A stretch of 46,160 bases of DNA from SIG673 sp045660565 (GCA_045660565.1 JAZRDX010000008.1:1-46160); one strand, 5' to 3'; shown: positions 32,112 to 41,443, counted from the stretch's first letter. The notes: generated by a model not told the origin, from the letters alone. Program-made: numbers and translations.

Positions 32112-32981
32112 ATGAAAAAACTGAGAACAAGAAAGCACGCCGTCGTTCTTAACCGAAGCGTCGGCGGAGATACGACCATTACCCTTATACTTTCGATATT
32201 CGGTATATTTATGTTTCTTCCTACTTATTATCTTATAATAACGGCATTCAAGCCGATAGGAGAAATGTTCCTTACACCGCCTAACTTCTACGTTATAAAA
32301 CCGACGTTCCAGAACTTTATCGACCTTTTCGCGTCAATGACTTCAACGTGGGTTCCGATTTCGAGATACATATTCAATACGATATTTATTTCGCTCGGCG
32401 CTACCGTCGGATGTCTTATTATAGGTTCTATGGCGGCGTATTCGATTTCCAAGGTTCGCTTCCCCGGAGCAAACGGAATATTCCAGCTTATAGTTTATTC
32501 GCTTATGATTTCCTCTACGGTTACGGGAATTGCGCACTTTATCATCTTCGTTTCGCTTAACTGGCTTAACACGTATACGATTTCTATAGTTCCGATCTGG
32601 GCATCTACCCTCGGTCTGTACCTTATGAAAAACTTTATAGACTCTTCAATTCCCGACTCAATGATCGAGGCGGCGCGAATTGAGGGTTGCTCGGAATTCA
32701 GAATATACCTTACGCTCGTTATGCCTCTGGTTAAGCCCGCGTGGCTTACACTTATGATCACCGTTTTCCAGCAGGTTTGGAACGTCGGTGCATCGAGCTA
32801 CGTTTACAGTGAAAACTTAAAAACATTCGATAATGCTATTAACAGCATCATCTCCGCATCGGGAACACAGGGTGCGGGAGCTGCTGCGGCCGTTATAATG
32901 ATGAGCGTACCGATCACGGTATTTATTATAACTCAGAGTAAGATGGTTGAAACGATGGCATCTTCCGGAATGAAGGATTAA
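32112..32981 (+). CDS. ABC sugar transporter permease, LacG/UgpE type (first pair)
   Basis: Membrane subunit of 289 residues with six predicted helices. The cytoplasmic coupling loop reads EAARIEGCSEFRIYLTLVMP, a full EAA motif. It starts 2 bp after the stop of the previous permease gene and is probably translated by coupling. The C-terminus (QSKMVETMASSGMKD) is typical of this subfamily. Confidence 0.9.
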   Translation: MKKLRTRKHAVVLNRSVGGDTTITLILSIFGIFMFLPTYYLIITAFKPIGEMFLTPPNFYVIKPTFQNFIDLFASMTSTWVPISRYIFNTIFISLGATVGCLIIGSMAAYSISKVRFPGANGIFQLIVYSLMISSTVTGIAHFIIFVSLNWLNTYTISIVPIWASTLGLYLMKNFIDSSIPDSMIEAARIEGCSEFRIYLTLVMPLVKPAWLTLMITVFQQVWNVGASSYVYSENLKTFDNAINSIISASGTQGAGAAAAVIMMSVPITVFIITQSKMVETMASSGMKD

Positions 32982-32998
32982 AGAAAGGGGAGCGAGTA

Positions 32999-35227
32999 AT
33001 GAATATAAGAAAAAGAAAAGTATTGTTCGGATTTGTTATATGTGCGCTTACCCTGGTTATAACTCTCCTTCCGATATACGCATCTGCGTATTCCACGTAT
33101 ACCTATTCGATAGACGGAACACAGCTTTCGTCTCCCAACGCTTACGAGCCTCAGAGAGTTTACGACTCCGTTTCAACCGGAATAACGGCACTCTCGGGAA
33201 AGAGACTTTACGAGCCTAAGGACCTTGTTGTTGACCCCGACGGTAACATTTATATATGTGATGGCGGTACGGAGTTCGTCAGCTCCGGAACGACGGGCAG
33301 CACGGAAATGATCGAAATCAAGCACGACAGAATAGTTGTTCTTGACAGATATTTTAACTATCTCTATGAAATCTCAGGGTTTACCAACTCGATGGGTGCA
33401 AACGACGTCCTTAACTCTCCCGGCGGACTTTGTGTTACAGAGACCAAAATCTATATCGCGGATACTAAGAACGCCAGAATAGTTGTATTCAACAGAGAAA
33501 ACGGCGGCCGTACACAGCCCACCTTCCATAGCATAATAGGTGCGCCTGAGGCTGAGGTTTTCCCGGCAGGTTCTTCCTACACTCCCGTAGCGGTTGCATC
33601 TAACGATAGCCACGTATACGTAGTTTCATCTTCTACGTACATGGGAATTATCTCGATGGATCTTAAAGGCGAGTTCCAGGGATTTGTCGGAGCTCAGAAG
33701 GTTGCTGCTAACCTGCTTGATATTTTCTGGAGAACCTTCCAGACAGCAGAGCAGAGAGCGCAGTCCGCGACCTACGTTTCTACCGAGTATAACAACATAG
33801 CCATTGATGAAAGCGGATTCATCTACGCTACCACATCTAATATCAACGAAGCTAAACAGCAGCAGGCTATTGAGTCTCGCTCAACCTCGTCTAACTACGC
33901 TCCGGTTAAAAAGCTTAACACAGCGGGTGAGGACGTTATGAACCGTACCGGTTTCTATCCTCCGTCCGGAGAGGTTAAGGTTGCTAATGTTTCCTTTGAC
34001 GGAAGCCCGACGGGACCGTCCAAGATAATCGACGTTGCTATGGGACCTGAAAGAACATGGTCTATTATCGACCGTCAGCGTCAGAGAATATTTACCTATG
34101 ATAAGAACGGTAACCTTCTCTTTGCTTTCGGTGATAAGGGAAAGCAGCTCGGAAACCTTGAGAGCATCAAGGCGATAGCGTATCAGGATGACAACCTGCT
34201 TATCCTCGATATTTACAGTAAAAACCCGACGGTAGCGATGTATACCAGAACGGACTACGGCGACCTTCTTATAAAGGCTCTCCGCAACGATAATAACCGT
34301 GAATACGAAAAAGCGGTTGACGATTACAGCGAGATACTTCAGCGTAACATCAACTTCGACGCGGCTTACATCGGAATAGCTAAATCTCTTTACCGTAGCG
34401 GTGATTACAACGGCGCTATGGAGCAGTACTCCTACGCATATAACACGGCGGGATACTCTCAGGCGTTTAAGATGTTCAGAAAAGACTGGGTATCTAAGTA
34501 TATTATTGTAATCCCGATAGTAGTTGTAGCTGTTGTATTTGCTCTTTCGTGGTTCTTTAAGTTTGCCGCGAAGGTTAACGCTAAGACGGCAGTTTCCGGA
34601 GGTAAGAGAACCTTTGGACAGGAGCTTCTCTTTGCCATCCATCTTATATTCCATCCGTTTGACGGCTTCTGGGATCTTAAGCATGAAAAGAGAGGTTCGT
34701 TTAAAGGAGCCCTCTTCTACACGGGACTTGCGGTTCTTGTATTTACGTATCAGAGCGTAGGACGTTCTTATATGTATAACCCGAGAGGAGTTTACTCCAG
34801 TATCGGAGCACAGTGCCTTGCAGTATGTATACCGCTTCTGCTTTGGGTTGTATCCAACTGGTGTCTTACCACACTGTTTGACGGTGAGGGAAGCGCAAAG
34901 GACATCTTTATTGCAACCGGTTATTCGCTTGCACCGCTTCCGTTCCTTATAATTCCCGCAACGCTTCTTACCCACATCCTTTCCTCCGCTGAATCCGGAA
35001 TTATAACCCTCTTAACAACCTTTGCGTTTGTTTGGGTAGGACTTCTTATATTCTTCGGAGAGATGATAACTCACGACTATTCGATAGTCAAAAATATAGC
35101 GACGAGCCTTGGTACCATAGGCGGTATGGCAGTTATAATGTTCATATTCATACTGTTTGCGTCGCTTGTTTCCGATATGCTCGGTCTCGTTACCAACATA
35201 ATTACGGAAATTACTTATAGATTGTAA
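32999..35227 (+). CDS. NHL beta-propeller / TPR / Yip1 fusion membrane protein
   Basis: 742 residues. After a signal or anchor helix (about 8-30) comes an NHL-type beta-propeller outside the cell (repeats such as LYEPKDLVVDPDGNIYICDG and ITETKIYIADTKNARIVVF-like), to about residue 420. Then follow about two TPR-like helical hairpins (YEKAVDDYSEILQRN; YRSGDYNGAMEQYSYAYNT) at about 435-485, a membrane helix at about 500-522, and a C-terminal Yip1-type membrane domain (about 545-740, five helices, HPFDGFWDLKHEKRGS at its start). Such domains usually occur apart. Its place between the two permease pairs suggests a sensor, scaffold or assembly part of the transporter. GGGGAG site 5 bases upstream of the ATG. 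Confidence 0.75.
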   Translation: MNIRKRKVLFGFVICALTLVITLLPIYASAYSTYTYSIDGTQLSSPNAYEPQRVYDSVSTGITALSGKRLYEPKDLVVDPDGNIYICDGGTEFVSSGTTGSTEMIEIKHDRIVVLDRYFNYLYEISGFTNSMGANDVLNSPGGLCVTETKIYIADTKNARIVVFNRENGGRTQPTFHSIIGAPEAEVFPAGSSYTPVAVASNDSHVYVVSSSTYMGIISMDLKGEFQGFVGAQKVAANLLDIFWRTFQTAEQRAQSATYVSTEYNNIAIDESGFIYATTSNINEAKQQQAIESRSTSSNYAPVKKLNTAGEDVMNRTGFYPPSGEVKVANVSFDGSPTGPSKIIDVAMGPERTWSIIDRQRQRIFTYDKNGNLLFAFGDKGKQLGNLESIKAIAYQDDNLLILDIYSKNPTVAMYTRTDYGDLLIKALRNDNNREYEKAVDDYSEILQRNINFDAAYIGIAKSLYRSGDYNGAMEQYSYAYNTAGYSQAFKMFRKDWVSKYIIVIPIVVVAVVFALSWFFKFAAKVNAKTAVSGGKRTFGQELLFAIHLIFHPFDGFWDLKHEKRGSFKGALFYTGLAVLVFTYQSVGRSYMYNPRGVYSSIGAQCLAVCIPLLLWVVSNWCLTTLFDGEGSAKDIFIATGYSLAPLPFLIIPATLLTHILSSAESGIITLLTTFAFVWVGLLIFFGEMITHDYSIVKNIATSLGTIGGMAVIMFIFILFASLVSDMLGLVTNIITEITYRL

Positions 35228-35243
35228 AAGGAGGACGGCAAAA

Positions 35244-38200
35244 ATGAGAAACAGCACTAAAAGAATATTTCACAGAACATTGTCAGGCTTCCTTGCAATC
35301 TTAACTGTAATCACTATGCTTGCAACTTTATCAATGCTTCCCGTAATGGCGGCAGAGGGTGAGGTTAACGAAAGCTCGCTGAAGTTCAATGCTACGTATT
35401 ATCAGAACTACTATACGCAGGCTAAAAACAAGGACAGAAAGACAAAGTTCCTTACCGAAGAGGCAAGACTTTCCGCAATGAAGCTTCATAACTCGAAGGG
35501 AGACTTTGAACTTTACGTTGACGAGATTACCGGAGAGGTAGCTCTTAAGGACAAGAGTACAGGAAACGTACTTTTCACAACTCCTTACGATACCGCGGAG
35601 GATACCCGTATATCCTACGACAGAAAGGTAGAGCTTCTCAGCCAGGTAATTATAAACTATTCCAGCATCAGCGGTTCTACCGGAACCTACAACTCCTTTA
35701 CGCATTCCGCTCTTCTTAACCAGATCAGCATAAGAAAGCTTAAGGGTGGAGTTCGTATAGAATACTCCATAGGACAGGAAGAATCCCGTATTCTCGTTCC
35801 GATGGCAATAACCGCAACGAGATTCAAGGCAATGATCGAGGCACCTCTTCTTGAGCTCTTCCCCGATATTGACGACGTTACCACGCCTTATTCAAAGCTT
35901 ACCGCTTTCTACGGACTGTATAACGAATACAGTAGCAAGGTAGAAAAGTACCCCGTTCTTAAAGAGAAGCAGTTATACCTTCTCCACGAGAATACCAACG
36001 GACGTGAAAAGAAACAGATTGAGTCTATAATCAGACGTTACTGCCCCGACTACACCTTCGAAGAGCTTGATAAGGACCACAAGGAAGCAGGCTACGAGGG
36101 AAGCGCGGTAGCACCGGCTAACTTCAAGATGGCTCTTGAGTACTACATTACAGACGTTGGAGTTGAAGTAAGATTCCCCGCAAACGGACTTACATTTGAC
36201 GAAAGTAACTATCAGCTCACCGACATAACCCTTCTTAAGTATATGGGCGCGGGCGCAAGCAACTACAAAGGCTACACCTTCTTCCCCGACGGATCCGGTG
36301 CGCTTGTAAGATTCGAAGACCTCTCCAGCTACTACAACAGAGGTGGAGCGGTTTACGGACAGGACTACGCGTATCAGGAGATAGGTAACGCAAACCAAGA
36401 GGTATTCAGAATGCCTGTATTCGGTGTTGTTACCACCAATGAGAAGAGAAGTGAAGTAGCAACTATTCCCGGAACTGTTGACAAGAAGTATTCCACAGGA
36501 TACCTTGCGATAGTTACTGAGGGAGATGCTCTTGCAAGTATATTCACTAACCACGAGGGCGACAGCAAGTTTATGTACAATTCAGCGTACTGTAAGCTTG
36601 CACCGAGACCTCAGGATAAGTATAACCTTGCCGAAGCAATTTCAATTAGCGGAAGCGATACGTTTACCGTTGTTTCTGACCGTAAGTATACTGATTCCTT
36701 CAGAATTAACTACATTATGCTTACCGACGCGGAAAACCCGGGTAAAAACCCTGAAAGAACGTATTACGACGCAAGCTACGTCGGAATGTCAAAGGCATAC
36801 AGAGACTTCCTTGAAAACAAGGGAGACATCAAGCGCATAGAGGACGCTAAGGAGGATATACCGCTTTACATCGAAGCGTTCGGTGTAACCGAAACCGATG
36901 AAACGGTTCTCAGTATCCCCGTAACCGTTAAAAAAGCTCTTACATCCTTTGATGATCTCAGAGCAATGACCACGGAGCTTGAAACCGCTAAGTCTCCGAT
37001 CACAAACGTAAATTACAGACTTACCGGATATACCAACGGCGGTATGAAGGCAACCATCCCTTCGAAGGTTAAGTTTGAAAGAGAAGCAGGCGGAAACGCA
37101 GGCTTCAGAGAGTTCCTTACGTATGCGGCTGAAAAGGGAATCGGTGTATATCCCGACTTCGACTTTGTTTATATGAGTGAGACTGCAGCGTTTGACGGTT
37201 TCTCATATAAGACCGACGCGGTAAAGACTATCGACGACCGTTATACCACAAAGAGAACCTACGACGCTGTTCTTCAGACCTTTACCACCACGGGAAAGAT
37301 TTGTATTTCGTCCAGCGTATTCAGAAGCCTTTTCGATAGATTCAATAAGTCCTTCGACGCTCTCCTTGAGGATAAGATCACGTTTGTTTCCGCAGGAACG
37401 CTCGGTTCTGAGCTTAACTCCGACTTTGACGGAGACGACCCGTACAACCGTGAGGATGCTAAGAAGTACACCATTGAAACTCTTGAAAGACTTAAAAAAG
37501 AATATGGCGCAGTTATGGTAGACTCCGGAAACGCATATACCATTCCTTACGCGTCCGTTGTACTTAATGCTCCTCTTGATTCCAGCCGTTACCTCGGCGC
37601 CAGTGAGGCTATCCCGTTCTTCGGAATGACCTTCCACGGCTACGTTGTATTCGCAGGAAAGCCTACCAATATGGCGGGCGATATGAACTACGAGCTTCTT
37701 AAGATTATCGAAAACGGAGCAACGCTTTACATGATGCTCTCCTACGATAACGTTGAGATACTTAAGGAGGACGAAGAGCTTTCCAAGTATTACGCTATAA
37801 GATATGAGATCTGGAAGGAGAAGCTCCTTACCACCTACGACGAGGCCGGTAATGTAGTTTCTGTAGGACTTTACGATAAGCTTAATAACGCTCTTAAGGA
37901 CGTTCAGCAGTCGCTTATAAACGACCATCTCTTTGTAACCTGTAAGCGTAAGCTCACAGATACCGAGAGCGCGAACATCGAAGCGGATGCTAAGAGACAG
38001 CAGGCTGAAAAGCTCGCTGAGTATGAGGCAAAGCTTAACGACGCAAAAGAGAAGAAGGCTGTTTACGACAGAATAGTTGAGGATTACCCCGATGTAGCTG
38101 AGCGTAATCAGATTTTAGAGAACTACGGAATTGATATTGACGCTATAAACGCTGATATTCAGAACTATACCGAGCTTTACAATACCGAGAAAAATGACGC

Positions 38201-38618
38201 AAAGCTTGAGGAGTACAAGAACATACTCCTTTCCGGAATCAACCTTGACATAAATGACGGAAGCGTTGTTTACGTTGAGTACGTTAACGATAACGGCGAT
38301 AAGCATTGGTTCCTCCTTAACTACAACAACTACGACGTTGAAGTAAACACCTACAAGCTTGATGCTAACGGCGAGCGTATAACGATCGACGAAATGAATG
38401 CTTCGAACCTTGTTATCACTGTTGATGGCAAACAAATCGTTGTTGAAAAGAACGCCGCAGGAAACTGGACAGTAGACTCGTTTGGAAATATCGTTGTAGG
38501 AAACGGAACCAACCTTGTAGTTGACTCCGACGGTTACGTAAAAGCAAAGCTTGAAGTTCAGTCGAAGGACTTCTTCGATTCAAATTCCGAAACCGGTAAA
38601 ACGGTATCTTATAAATAA
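35244..38618 (+). CDS. Large exported glycosidase-like protein (resembles DUF5696)
   Basis: 1124 residues with a signal peptide cut near VMAAEGE (about residue 37) and no lipobox or LPXTG. Residues about 60-560 are beta-rich (ELYVDEITGEVALKDKSTG; FFPDGSGALVRFEDLSSY). About 570-860 has alternating strand-helix character as in a TIM barrel (GIGVYPDFDFVYM; AVMVDSGNAYTIPYASVV; YELLKIIENGATLYMML), as in glycoside hydrolases. About 905-990 is a charged coiled coil (EADAKRQQAEKLAEYEAKL). A small C-terminal beta region ends it. I recall such proteins as DUF5696 beside ABC sugar permeases; I cannot confirm that here. It probably binds or cuts a surface glycan for the transporters. No catalytic residue can be named. 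Confidence 0.62.
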   Translation: MRNSTKRIFHRTLSGFLAILTVITMLATLSMLPVMAAEGEVNESSLKFNATYYQNYYTQAKNKDRKTKFLTEEARLSAMKLHNSKGDFELYVDEITGEVALKDKSTGNVLFTTPYDTAEDTRISYDRKVELLSQVIINYSSISGSTGTYNSFTHSALLNQISIRKLKGGVRIEYSIGQEESRILVPMAITATRFKAMIEAPLLELFPDIDDVTTPYSKLTAFYGLYNEYSSKVEKYPVLKEKQLYLLHENTNGREKKQIESIIRRYCPDYTFEELDKDHKEAGYEGSAVAPANFKMALEYYITDVGVEVRFPANGLTFDESNYQLTDITLLKYMGAGASNYKGYTFFPDGSGALVRFEDLSSYYNRGGAVYGQDYAYQEIGNANQEVFRMPVFGVVTTNEKRSEVATIPGTVDKKYSTGYLAIVTEGDALASIFTNHEGDSKFMYNSAYCKLAPRPQDKYNLAEAISISGSDTFTVVSDRKYTDSFRINYIMLTDAENPGKNPERTYYDASYVGMSKAYRDFLENKGDIKRIEDAKEDIPLYIEAFGVTETDETVLSIPVTVKKALTSFDDLRAMTTELETAKSPITNVNYRLTGYTNGGMKATIPSKVKFEREAGGNAGFREFLTYAAEKGIGVYPDFDFVYMSETAAFDGFSYKTDAVKTIDDRYTTKRTYDAVLQTFTTTGKICISSSVFRSLFDRFNKSFDALLEDKITFVSAGTLGSELNSDFDGDDPYNREDAKKYTIETLERLKKEYGAVMVDSGNAYTIPYASVVLNAPLDSSRYLGASEAIPFFGMTFHGYVVFAGKPTNMAGDMNYELLKIIENGATLYMMLSYDNVEILKEDEELSKYYAIRYEIWKEKLLTTYDEAGNVVSVGLYDKLNNALKDVQQSLINDHLFVTCKRKLTDTESANIEADAKRQQAEKLAEYEAKLNDAKEKKAVYDRIVEDYPDVAERNQILENYGIDIDAINADIQNYTELYNTEKNDAKLEEYKNILLSGINLDINDGSVVYVEYVNDNGDKHWFLLNYNNYDVEVNTYKLDANGERITIDEMNASNLVITVDGKQIVVEKNAAGNWTVDSFGNIVVGNGTNLVVDSDGYVKAKLEVQSKDFFDSNSETGKTVSYK

Positions 38619-38632
38619 AGGGAGGCAGTAAA

Positions 38633-39631
38633 ATGGATAATGAAGCAAAACTTCAGCCTGAAGTAATACAGGCACCCGCGGCACCGCGTCCGAAAAACAC
38701 CAAAAAGCGCCGCAAAAAAGCAGCCTCTCTTGATAAGAGAAAGGCAAAAAGCGGATGGATATTCGTTCTTCCGTTTATTCTCGGTCTTGTAATTATATAC
38801 CTTCCCGTTATAGTAGAATCATTTAGATACTCGCTTTCCTCAATGAAGCCTCAGGCAGGTGGATACCTTTTTGAGTTCATAGGAGTTGAGAACTACCAAA
38901 AGGCACTCTTCGAGGACGCAAGCTTTACTAAGACGCTTGTGTCGGGTATAAGGGGAATGGTAATTGACATTCCGGTTATAGTTATATTCTCGCTCTTCGT
39001 AGCGGTAATACTTAACCAGAAGGTTCTCGGAAGAGCGGCATTCAGAGCTATATTCTTTATACCTGTTATCTGTTCTACCGGGCTTATGGGACACATAGCA
39101 TCCAACACAGCTTCGTTTAACGACTACATGGCTGACCAGAGCCAGGGTATTAATACCGGTGCTGCAAGCGGAGGCTTTGGAATAAGCGCGCAAAGCATAG
39201 AAAAGATGTTCGCGAATATGAAGGTCGGTAACGAGATAGCGGTTTACGTTATCGGAGCTGTTAACAGTATAGCCGGTATCATAGAACGCTGCGGTGTACA
39301 GATGCTCGTATTCCTTGCGGCACTCCAGTCAATCTCGCCCGCTATATACGAGTCCTGCTCGATAGACGGCGCTACAACCTGGGAGACGTTCTGGAAGATA
39401 ACCCTTCCTATGATAAGCCCGATGATACTTGTTAATGCGATATATACGGTTATCGACTCGTTCACCTCGGAAAGCAACGCGGTCATGAAGTATATCAGTA
39501 ATAAATATCTTGAAGACCAACCGGTTTCCGCGGCAATGGCGTGGCTGTACTTCGCAGTTATAGTTGCAATGGTTGCAGTTGTTGCGATATTGCTAAAGAC
39601 TTACGTATTCTACCAGAAGAGAGATTCTTAA
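38633..39631 (+). CDS. ABC sugar transporter permease, LacF/UgpA type (second pair)
   Basis: 332 residues with a Lys/Arg-rich cytoplasmic N-terminus (about 1-40) and six predicted helices. The coupling loop is ESCSIDGATTWETFWKITLP, where the usual EAA reads ESC, a small departure. Compared with the first-pair permease it has an insert of about 45 polar residues in the outer loop after the third helix (SFNDYMADQSQGINTGAASG...). GGAGG lies 8 bases before the ATG. Confidence 0.88.
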   Translation: MDNEAKLQPEVIQAPAAPRPKNTKKRRKKAASLDKRKAKSGWIFVLPFILGLVIIYLPVIVESFRYSLSSMKPQAGGYLFEFIGVENYQKALFEDASFTKTLVSGIRGMVIDIPVIVIFSLFVAVILNQKVLGRAAFRAIFFIPVICSTGLMGHIASNTASFNDYMADQSQGINTGAASGGFGISAQSIEKMFANMKVGNEIAVYVIGAVNSIAGIIERCGVQMLVFLAALQSISPAIYESCSIDGATTWETFWKITLPMISPMILVNAIYTVIDSFTSESNAVMKYISNKYLEDQPVSAAMAWLYFAVIVAMVAVVAILLKTYVFYQKRDS

Positions 39632-39649
39632 GAAAGGAGGTTTTGAAAA

Positions 39650-40708
39650 ATGGATAATAACGTTAATACCGCTCCCAAGATACTTAAGGAGAGCAAAAAT
39701 AAAATTACTGTTGATTTTGAAAGAACCTCCAGACTTGAGAGAATGAAGATCAAGTACCTGAACATATCATATGTCGGTGTTCTGCTTTGGCGTATGCTTC
39801 GCTTCCTTCTTCTCCTTGGAATTTCTTACATCATACTTTACCCCTTCTTCTCGAAGATAATGGCTTCGTTCATGGGCGAAAAGGACTTCGTTGACGTTAC
39901 TGTTAAGCTTATTCCTAAATATCCGACGCTTGATACGTATAAGGCTATTATAGTAGACCTTCAGTATTTCCAGGCACTTCTTAACACCTTCCTGCTTTCG
40001 CTTGTAACCGCATTGGTTCAGACGTTTGTTTGTAGTGTTATCGGATACGGATTTGCTAAGTTTAAGTTCCCGGGTTCAAAGCTCCTCTTTATGCTTGTTA
40101 TTTTTACCATGATAGTACCTCACTCAACGATACAGCTTGCGCTTTTCGTTAAGTTCAAGTATTTTGATATCTACGGTTTACTTAACTTGCTCGGAGGCGG
40201 AGTAACAGAGTCGTTTGATGTTCTCGGTGGAATAACTTCTGTCGACCTTACGGGTTCACTCTGGCCGCTTATAATCCTTTCATTCGGTGGACTTGCGTTT
40301 AAGAACGGACTTTATATCTTCCTTATGCGTCAGTTCTTCAGAGGCGTTCCCGACGAGCTTGAAGAGTCAGCATACATAGACGGTTCGGGTGTTTTCAGAA
40401 CCTTCATCAAGATAGTTCTTCCCCTTTCGGTACCTATGATGATTACCATCTTCCTGTTCTCGTTCTCCTGGCAGTGGACGGATAAATTCTATACCGACCT
40501 TCTGTACAGCAACAATAAGATGTATCTGCTTCCTCACCTTATCGGTAAAACCATTCCGTCTCTTAACACAGAGCACGCGAAGGAGATCGCTGAGGCTGCG
40601 GCTCAGAACACCATCGGTCTTATGATAATCGCTCCGTTGATTATAGTATACCTCTTCTGTCAGAGATATCTGGTTGAGGGTATTGAGCGTTCCGGTATAA
40701 CCGGTTAA
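39650..40708 (+). CDS. ABC sugar transporter permease, LacG/UgpE type (second pair)
   Basis: 352 residues with six predicted helices after a hydrophilic N-terminus of about 45 residues. The coupling loop reads ESAYIDGSGVFRTFIKIVLP (ESA for EAA). An excellent AAAGGAGGT precedes the ATG. It is the last gene of the operon, followed by a terminator. With the previous gene it forms a second channel, with no second binding protein nearby. Confidence 0.9.
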   Translation: MDNNVNTAPKILKESKNKITVDFERTSRLERMKIKYLNISYVGVLLWRMLRFLLLLGISYIILYPFFSKIMASFMGEKDFVDVTVKLIPKYPTLDTYKAIIVDLQYFQALLNTFLLSLVTALVQTFVCSVIGYGFAKFKFPGSKLLFMLVIFTMIVPHSTIQLALFVKFKYFDIYGLLNLLGGGVTESFDVLGGITSVDLTGSLWPLIILSFGGLAFKNGLYIFLMRQFFRGVPDELEESAYIDGSGVFRTFIKIVLPLSVPMMITIFLFSFSWQWTDKFYTDLLYSNNKMYLLPHLIGKTIPSLNTEHAKEIAEAAAQNTIGLMIIAPLIIVYLFCQRYLVEGIERSGITG

Positions 40709-40757
40709 GGCTGACAGTACATCCGATACTGAAAAACGGAAAAAAGAACAATAAAAT

Positions 40758-40795
40758 CGAGGTGTCGGTTTATAACCGATGCCTCGTTTTTATTT
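40758..40795 (+). terminator. Rho-independent terminator of the seven-gene operon
   Basis: CGAGG/CCTCG and TCGGTT/AACCGA stems with a TG/TG internal mismatch and a TAT loop, followed by TTTTTATTT. It lies 50 bp after the last permease stop. Confidence 0.92.
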
Positions 40796-41059
40796 AATCG
40801 AAAGCAGTGCTGAATGATACGTTTTTACGTTTTTGTATGACGTGTGGATAAAAAGAAATTTACGGAAAAGATTACAAACGCGTATAATTTATCGAAAAAA
40901 AGCCAAAACTTTATTTGAATAATCAGATTTAACTCCCAAGGCCTCCTAAAAAACAGCGTAGCTTTGGTTATCGGTAACGTATTTAGATAGAATTTTAGTT
41001 AATAACATATTGCATATCAAACTCTTTTGCGGTTACATAGTATATATAAAGGAGAAGAT
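40796..41059 (+). other. Gene-free AT-rich stretch
   Basis: I see no gene. A TATAAT at 40883-40888 has only a weak -35 (TTTACG, 18-bp spacer), and could start a transcript for the miniprotein at 41060. Nothing else is clear. Confidence 0.5.
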
Positions 41060-41143
41060 ATGCTTGGATTTGTTTTAGGTACAGCTTTCGGTGGTACGGT
41101 AGTGGTTTTTATAATGGCTCTTTTTATGGGAAGCAAAGGTTAA
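41060..41143 (+). CDS. 27-residue single-helix membrane miniprotein (resembles DUF3789)
   Basis: An ATG with AAAGGAG 5 bases upstream, 27 codons and a TAA stop. The peptide is one hydrophobic helix rich in Gly, beginning MLGFVLGTAFGG and ending FMGSKG. The GTxFGG pattern near the start is what I remember of the short DUF3789 proteins of Clostridia. The direct repeats and a long hairpin downstream look like its 3' region. It would sit in the cytoplasmic membrane; the function is unknown. The good ribosome binding site is the main argument that it is real. Confidence 0.6.
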   Translation: MLGFVLGTAFGGTVVVFIMALFMGSKG

Positions 41144-41185
41144 ATAATATCGTAGCCTAAGCTTGTAAAGCGGCACACAGCCTGT

Positions 41186-41310
41186 AAAATCAGTGTGAGC
41201 TGTTTGGAAATTCGCTTATTACACGTAGGTAAAGCACAAAAAATCAGCGCGCAATTCTTGTGAGATTTGCTTATTACAGTTGATAAAGCACGGAAAAATC
41301 AGCACCGTCA
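41186..41310 (+). repeat. Imperfect 54-55 bp direct repeats, two and a half copies
   Basis: The copies start with AAAATCAG at 41186, 41240 and 41295 (the last partial). Shared words in order are AAAATCAG, GCTTATTACA and TAAAGCAC. They are too diverged and too few for a CRISPR array, and no coding frame runs through them. Confidence 0.7.
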
Positions 41311-41343
41311 AAAATAAAGAAGCAATACGTCAATAAAAAACGG

Positions 41344-41409
41344 AAAAAACGCCATAATAAGGTAAAGGCTTTCGGTTTTGTATCGAAAGTAGCCTTAATG
41401 GCGTTTTTT
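41344..41409. terminator. Long hairpin before the 41444 gene
   Basis: The outer stem AAAAAACGCCAT (41344-41355) pairs with 41398-41409, and an inner stem GGCTTTCG/CGAAAGtaGCC adds to it. It ends in six T. It most likely ends the miniprotein transcript. The symmetric A and T runs mean it could act in both directions. It lies only about 35 bp ahead of the next start. Confidence 0.75.
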
Positions 41410-41443
41410 CTATGTATTAATGTTGGCGTGAAAGGTGCGAAAA

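Noticed and set aside
33881..34975. Long open frame (364 codons) on the minus strand opposite the NHL/TPR/Yip1 gene; similar ones at 27626-28831, 19816-20760 and 25246-25890
   Set aside because: They have no ribosome binding site or family pattern, lie fully or mostly opposite well-supported genes with good starts, and arise from the biased codon use of the real genes.
41344..41409. Miniature inverted-repeat transposable element
   Set aside because: The 12-bp inverted ends look suggestive, but there is no target-site duplication and a T-run plus position after a small gene fit a terminator better.
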